Shown here piece after piece: positions 53,211 to 54,327 of a stretch of DNA of 54,327 nt; within the stretch, counting starts at the first letter, position 1; each line of letters starts with the position of its first letter. A program made the position numbers and the translations under genes. This stretch comes from Woeseiaceae bacterium. GTDB taxonomy: Bacteria > Pseudomonadota > Gammaproteobacteria > Steroidobacterales > Woeseiaceae. Under the pieces are notes generated by a model, which saw nothing but the letters and a program-made list of their open reading frames with translations, did no database searches and was not told the origin of the DNA. The stretch lies in NCBI GenBank assembly GCA_030066655.1, contig JASJBE010000054.1, forward strand, positions 1-54,327. The letters run 5' to 3'.

Positions 53211-53441
53211 AGGAGTACCTCGATCGCTAGACAGTTAAGTTCTGGATTCAGTTTCATTGGGCAGCCAGGTTCCGAATGCTTCATCCGGGTCAGGACCTGT
53301 CCGCAGTTGACAACGACCATCCAGGCTCAGGCAATGGCGGGCAGGCGATTGGCCGACCGATTACCGCTAATGGCCGCACTTGGCCGGATTCGCTGTATCC
53401 GCTAGCCTTGAGACCAAGTGGGTGCATCCACTGGAGAATTG

Positions 53442-54251
53442 ATGCCTGTGACCGAAACGCCCGGCGACGACAGTCTCGGGTCGCGCCTGATTGGCTGGAA
53501 GCGAATCGCGAATTACCTCGGCTGTAGCGAACGAACCGCCCGCCGATGGGAGCGCGAGGAACAGCTGCCGGTCCATCGCCAGCAGCATGAGAAGCGCAGC
53601 ACGGTTTTCGCCCTGCCCGCAGAGCTGGATGCATGGCTGGGCACCCGGGCTGACCTTGCCGCCGGTTCACCGGCAGGTTCGGCGACAAAGAACACGCGAG
53701 GCAAAGGCCCAGCCCTGGTCGCCTTCACTGCCGCAGTGCTCGCTGCTATTGCGTTAGCGGTGATCTGGCCTCGAATTGCAGTAGAAAGCCCGGACGCAGC
53801 CAGAGACCCGATTGCCGTCGATCTTTACGAGCGCGGAACGGCACTATGGCAGCAACGGGGTGAGGTACCCAACCAGCGAGCTATAAAGCTCCTGACTCAG
53901 GCCGTGGAACTTGATAACACCTATGCCGAAGCGTGGTCAGCGTTGTCATTCGCATGGATTACACTGCCGACGTATTCTGACGAAGTGAGACCCTCTGAGG
54001 CGATTGATGAGGCGCTGCTGGCTGCCGACCGCGCCCTGCAGCTCGATCCCACTCTTGTCGAAGCACGAGCCGCCATGGCCACAGTCGCCCAGGGGCGAGG
54101 CGACTGGCTGTCCTCCGAACGAATTTTTCTCAGCGCGCTGGAGTTGAATCCGAACAGCACCAGCCTGATGATCTGGTTCGCCGGTCACTATCGAGACGTC
54201 GGGCTCATGGCCGAGGCGAATTGGGCTCCAGCTCCAGAGCAGCTTTCGTGA
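53442..54251 (+). CDS. HTH-TM-TPR protein (3' end corrupted)
   Basis: An N-terminal MerR/excisionase-like helix-turn-helix (residues about 10-65; LIGWKRIANYLGCSERTARR, WEREEQLPVHRQ) precedes a TM helix (about 91-109; ALVAFTAAVLAAIALAVIW) and periplasmic TPR units (from about 120; YAEAWSALSFAWITL, LEARAAMATV-like repeats). The layout is a membrane-bound, DNA-binding TPR protein of a type common with the TolB-N/TPR family seen near 3 kb. Starts: GTG 53418 is possible, ATG 53442 has GGAG upstream. Residues encoded after 54219 (NWAPAPEQLS) come from an inverted copy and are not trustworthy. The gene continues beyond the window. Confidence 0.75.
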   Translation: MPVTETPGDDSLGSRLIGWKRIANYLGCSERTARRWEREEQLPVHRQQHEKRSTVFALPAELDAWLGTRADLAAGSPAGSATKNTRGKGPALVAFTAAVLAAIALAVIWPRIAVESPDAARDPIAVDLYERGTALWQQRGEVPNQRAIKLLTQAVELDNTYAEAWSALSFAWITLPTYSDEVRPSEAIDEALLAADRALQLDPTLVEARAAMATVAQGRGDWLSSERIFLSALELNPNSTSLMIWFAGHYRDVGLMAEANWAPAPEQLS

Positions 54252-54327
54252 GCTCCATCGCCTCGGCCATGAGCCCGACGTCTCGATAGTGACCGGCGAA
54301 CCAGATCATCAGGCTGGTGCTGTTCGG
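54150..54327. repeat. 70-nt perfect fold-back at contig end
   Basis: 54150-54219 and 54258-54327 are exact reverse complements around a 38-base loop, and the right arm ends at the last base. Read on the minus strand, the loop continues the TPR frame of the preceding gene (after AEA: MELTKAALELEP). This is the pattern of an assembly or amplification fold-back, not a natural repeat. Confidence 0.93.

Overview
The window reads as a contig from a GC-rich gammaproteobacterium, probably an environmental or marine-sediment lineage. The class is supported by a PBP1b-type bifunctional penicillin-binding protein with a UB2H region, RsgA, YegP, PrpE, REP/BIME repeats of the GTAGGAGC type, and a membrane-anchored TolB-N-like/TPR protein of a kind common in Woeseiaceae-like genomes. 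The family-level placement is inference. Both ends look like contig ends. The left end cuts an RND pump gene. The right end is a perfect 70-nt fold-back that corrupts the last coding frame. No rRNA, tRNA, CRISPR array, prophage, integrase or transposase gene was found.

Layout: 1-6.8 kb holds an RND efflux permease (5' cut), a TPR signalling-like protein, a ScsD/TlpA-like thioredoxin and a cytoplasmic periplasmic-binding-protein-fold protein. 6.8-11.9 kb is a minus-strand operon tetR - MMPL exporter - LolA-like protein - outer-membrane barrel, with the same near-palindrome in front of tetR and the exporter gene. 11.95-14.5 kb is a compact minus-strand operon: an NrtR-like Nudix/wHTH protein, an SPFH protein and an NAD kinase-like protein, behind a strong palindromic operator candidate. 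14.7-23.6 kb holds a GMC oxidoreductase, a lectin-like surface protein, a GyrI-like protein, a tandem-VWA protein, a small barrel and an unusual trypsin-like protease/endonuclease I fusion. 23.9-35.1 kb holds a GGDEF-EAL protein, a phospholipase-D-type synthase, a GH31 lipoprotein, an orphan HerA-like ATPase with a coiled-coil tail, YegP and PrpE.

35.1-43.4 kb is marked by a repeat family with core GGGGTCGAACCGAATT. It occurs as a perfect 27-bp inverted repeat before a P-type ATPase gene, a 46-bp tandem array that contains that gene's stop codon, and inverted flanks around a DUF2891 gene. One of those flanks is translated as the C-terminal tail of a LytTR regulator. An OPT transporter with an apparent CTG start and its small membrane partner lie in between. 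The LytTR gene diverges from an outer-membrane barrel gene, and the shared intergenic region holds two exact copies of a LytTR-type half-site 20 bp apart. 44-54.3 kb holds LRR-like, DUF4240-like and zinc-ribbon membrane proteins, rsgA, a six-unit 94-bp BIME array, mrcB (PBP1b), a TPR lipoprotein, a GNAT acetyltransferase, a membrane protein frameshifted at a 7-G run, and an HTH-TM-TPR protein cut by the contig end.

The most unusual content is the protease/nuclease fusion, the Nudix-SPFH-NAD kinase operon with its operator, the LytTR regulator with its operator and repeat-derived tail, and the mobile-looking GGGGTCG repeat family.
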